Assembly: GCA_964020155.1 (NCBI GenBank)
Contig: OZ026547.1
Span: forward strand, 351,001-415,000
DNA from: Chondrilla cf. caribensis
Taxonomy: Eukaryota; Porifera; Demospongiae; Chondrillida; Chondrillidae
Length of the DNA stretch: 64,000 nt
Reading direction: 5' to 3'
In this document: positions 63,715-64,000 of the stretch, piece after piece
Numbering within the stretch: position 1 is the first letter of the stretch
Layout of the letters: every line of letters begins with the position of its first letter
Program-made: the position numbers and the translations under genes
Notes under the pieces: generated by a model
Told to the model about the DNA's origin: nothing
Seen by the model: the letters and a program-made list of their open reading frames with translations, nothing else
Database searches by the model: none

Positions 63715-64000
63715 GTACTTCAACGATTATATACTGAACATACGTACGTATGTATCTCAGTACTACATGGTAGTGCTGCTTGTGTAATACATAATTATGT
63801 ATGTACGTATGTACATTGGTGATATCTACCCTCTACATGCGAGCATGCATGCATATGTACATTCGTATATATGTATGTATGGACTGTCACTCACAATCAT
63901 ACTTACCTGTGTAGTCCTAGTTGTACGCGTGTCCACTGCAAGTTTGTACACTGATGACTTCTACCCTATTCACGCATCCTTGTGTATATATACTCGTATA
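63715..64000. other. TACGTATGTA-rich spacer
   Basis: Similar in word use to 40700-40950 ('tatctcagtactaca', 'tgatatctaccct', 'cattcgtat'), so probably a continuation of the segmental duplication of 39.4-40.7 kb. No gene recognised. Confidence 0.5.

Overview
This window is animal nuclear DNA. It is AT-rich and intron-rich, with GT-AG exons and tiny to medium introns, and it is loaded with CA/GT microsatellites, minisatellites, a satellite array and cut-and-paste transposon remnants. The expanded Ulp1-like protease and zinc-finger families recall non-bilaterian genomes; a demosponge is my best guess (inference, not proven). I see no prokaryotic operons, CRISPR arrays, rRNA or tRNA genes.

Layout. 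1-35.2 kb is a mosaic of broken, repeatedly duplicated exon modules from four protein types. (a) A U2AF65-like splicing-factor family with a Cys-rich N-terminus, a Pro/Gly exon and an RRM1 built from three exons, plus a linker/RRM2 exon. (b) A Ulp1/C48-type protease whose upstream exons carry a 'WWP' motif. (c) A second Ulp1-like protease followed by a PHD finger. (d) Halves of a RING finger. Copies lie in both orientations, are cut and joined at odd places, and nearly all carry frameshifts. The mosaic is interrupted by a 578-bp TA-flanked MITE (7698-8275), a CA tract (9.27-9.75 kb) and a 950-bp hAT-like element with a 5-bp target duplication (13303-14252).

35.2-37.8 kb is a tandemly duplicated, hairpin-rich block holding two beta-tubulin pseudogene pieces. 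38.9-40.0 kb has a CA tract and a decayed copy of an NCOA4-like gene. 41.3-42.1 kb has two good exons of a coiled-coil protein, followed by about 9 kb of satellite (42.2-51.3 kb, unit about 168-205 bp, each with a 17+1+17 bp palindrome) that switches orientation near 50.6 kb. A 5'-truncated LINE with zinc-knuckle and endonuclease-like C-terminus lies at 51.8-52.9 kb (minus), then a 17-20 bp minisatellite and a terminal exon of another or the same host gene at 53.5 kb.

54.3-60.1 kb (minus strand) carries two more U2AF65-like loci. The one at 60127-58518 is the best preserved in the window, with two indels that cancel each other in frame. 60.65-61.43 kb is a 33-bp minisatellite. 62.3-63.5 kb (minus) holds a probable intact two-exon NCOA4-like gene, whose decayed duplicate is at 39.4-40.0 kb.

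The striking point is the repeated physical association of U2AF65-like RRM, RING, PHD and Ulp1-like protease exons. It suggests either an exploded multigene cluster or cargo of a large mobile unit. All homology calls are from motif recognition by eye; none was checked by database search.
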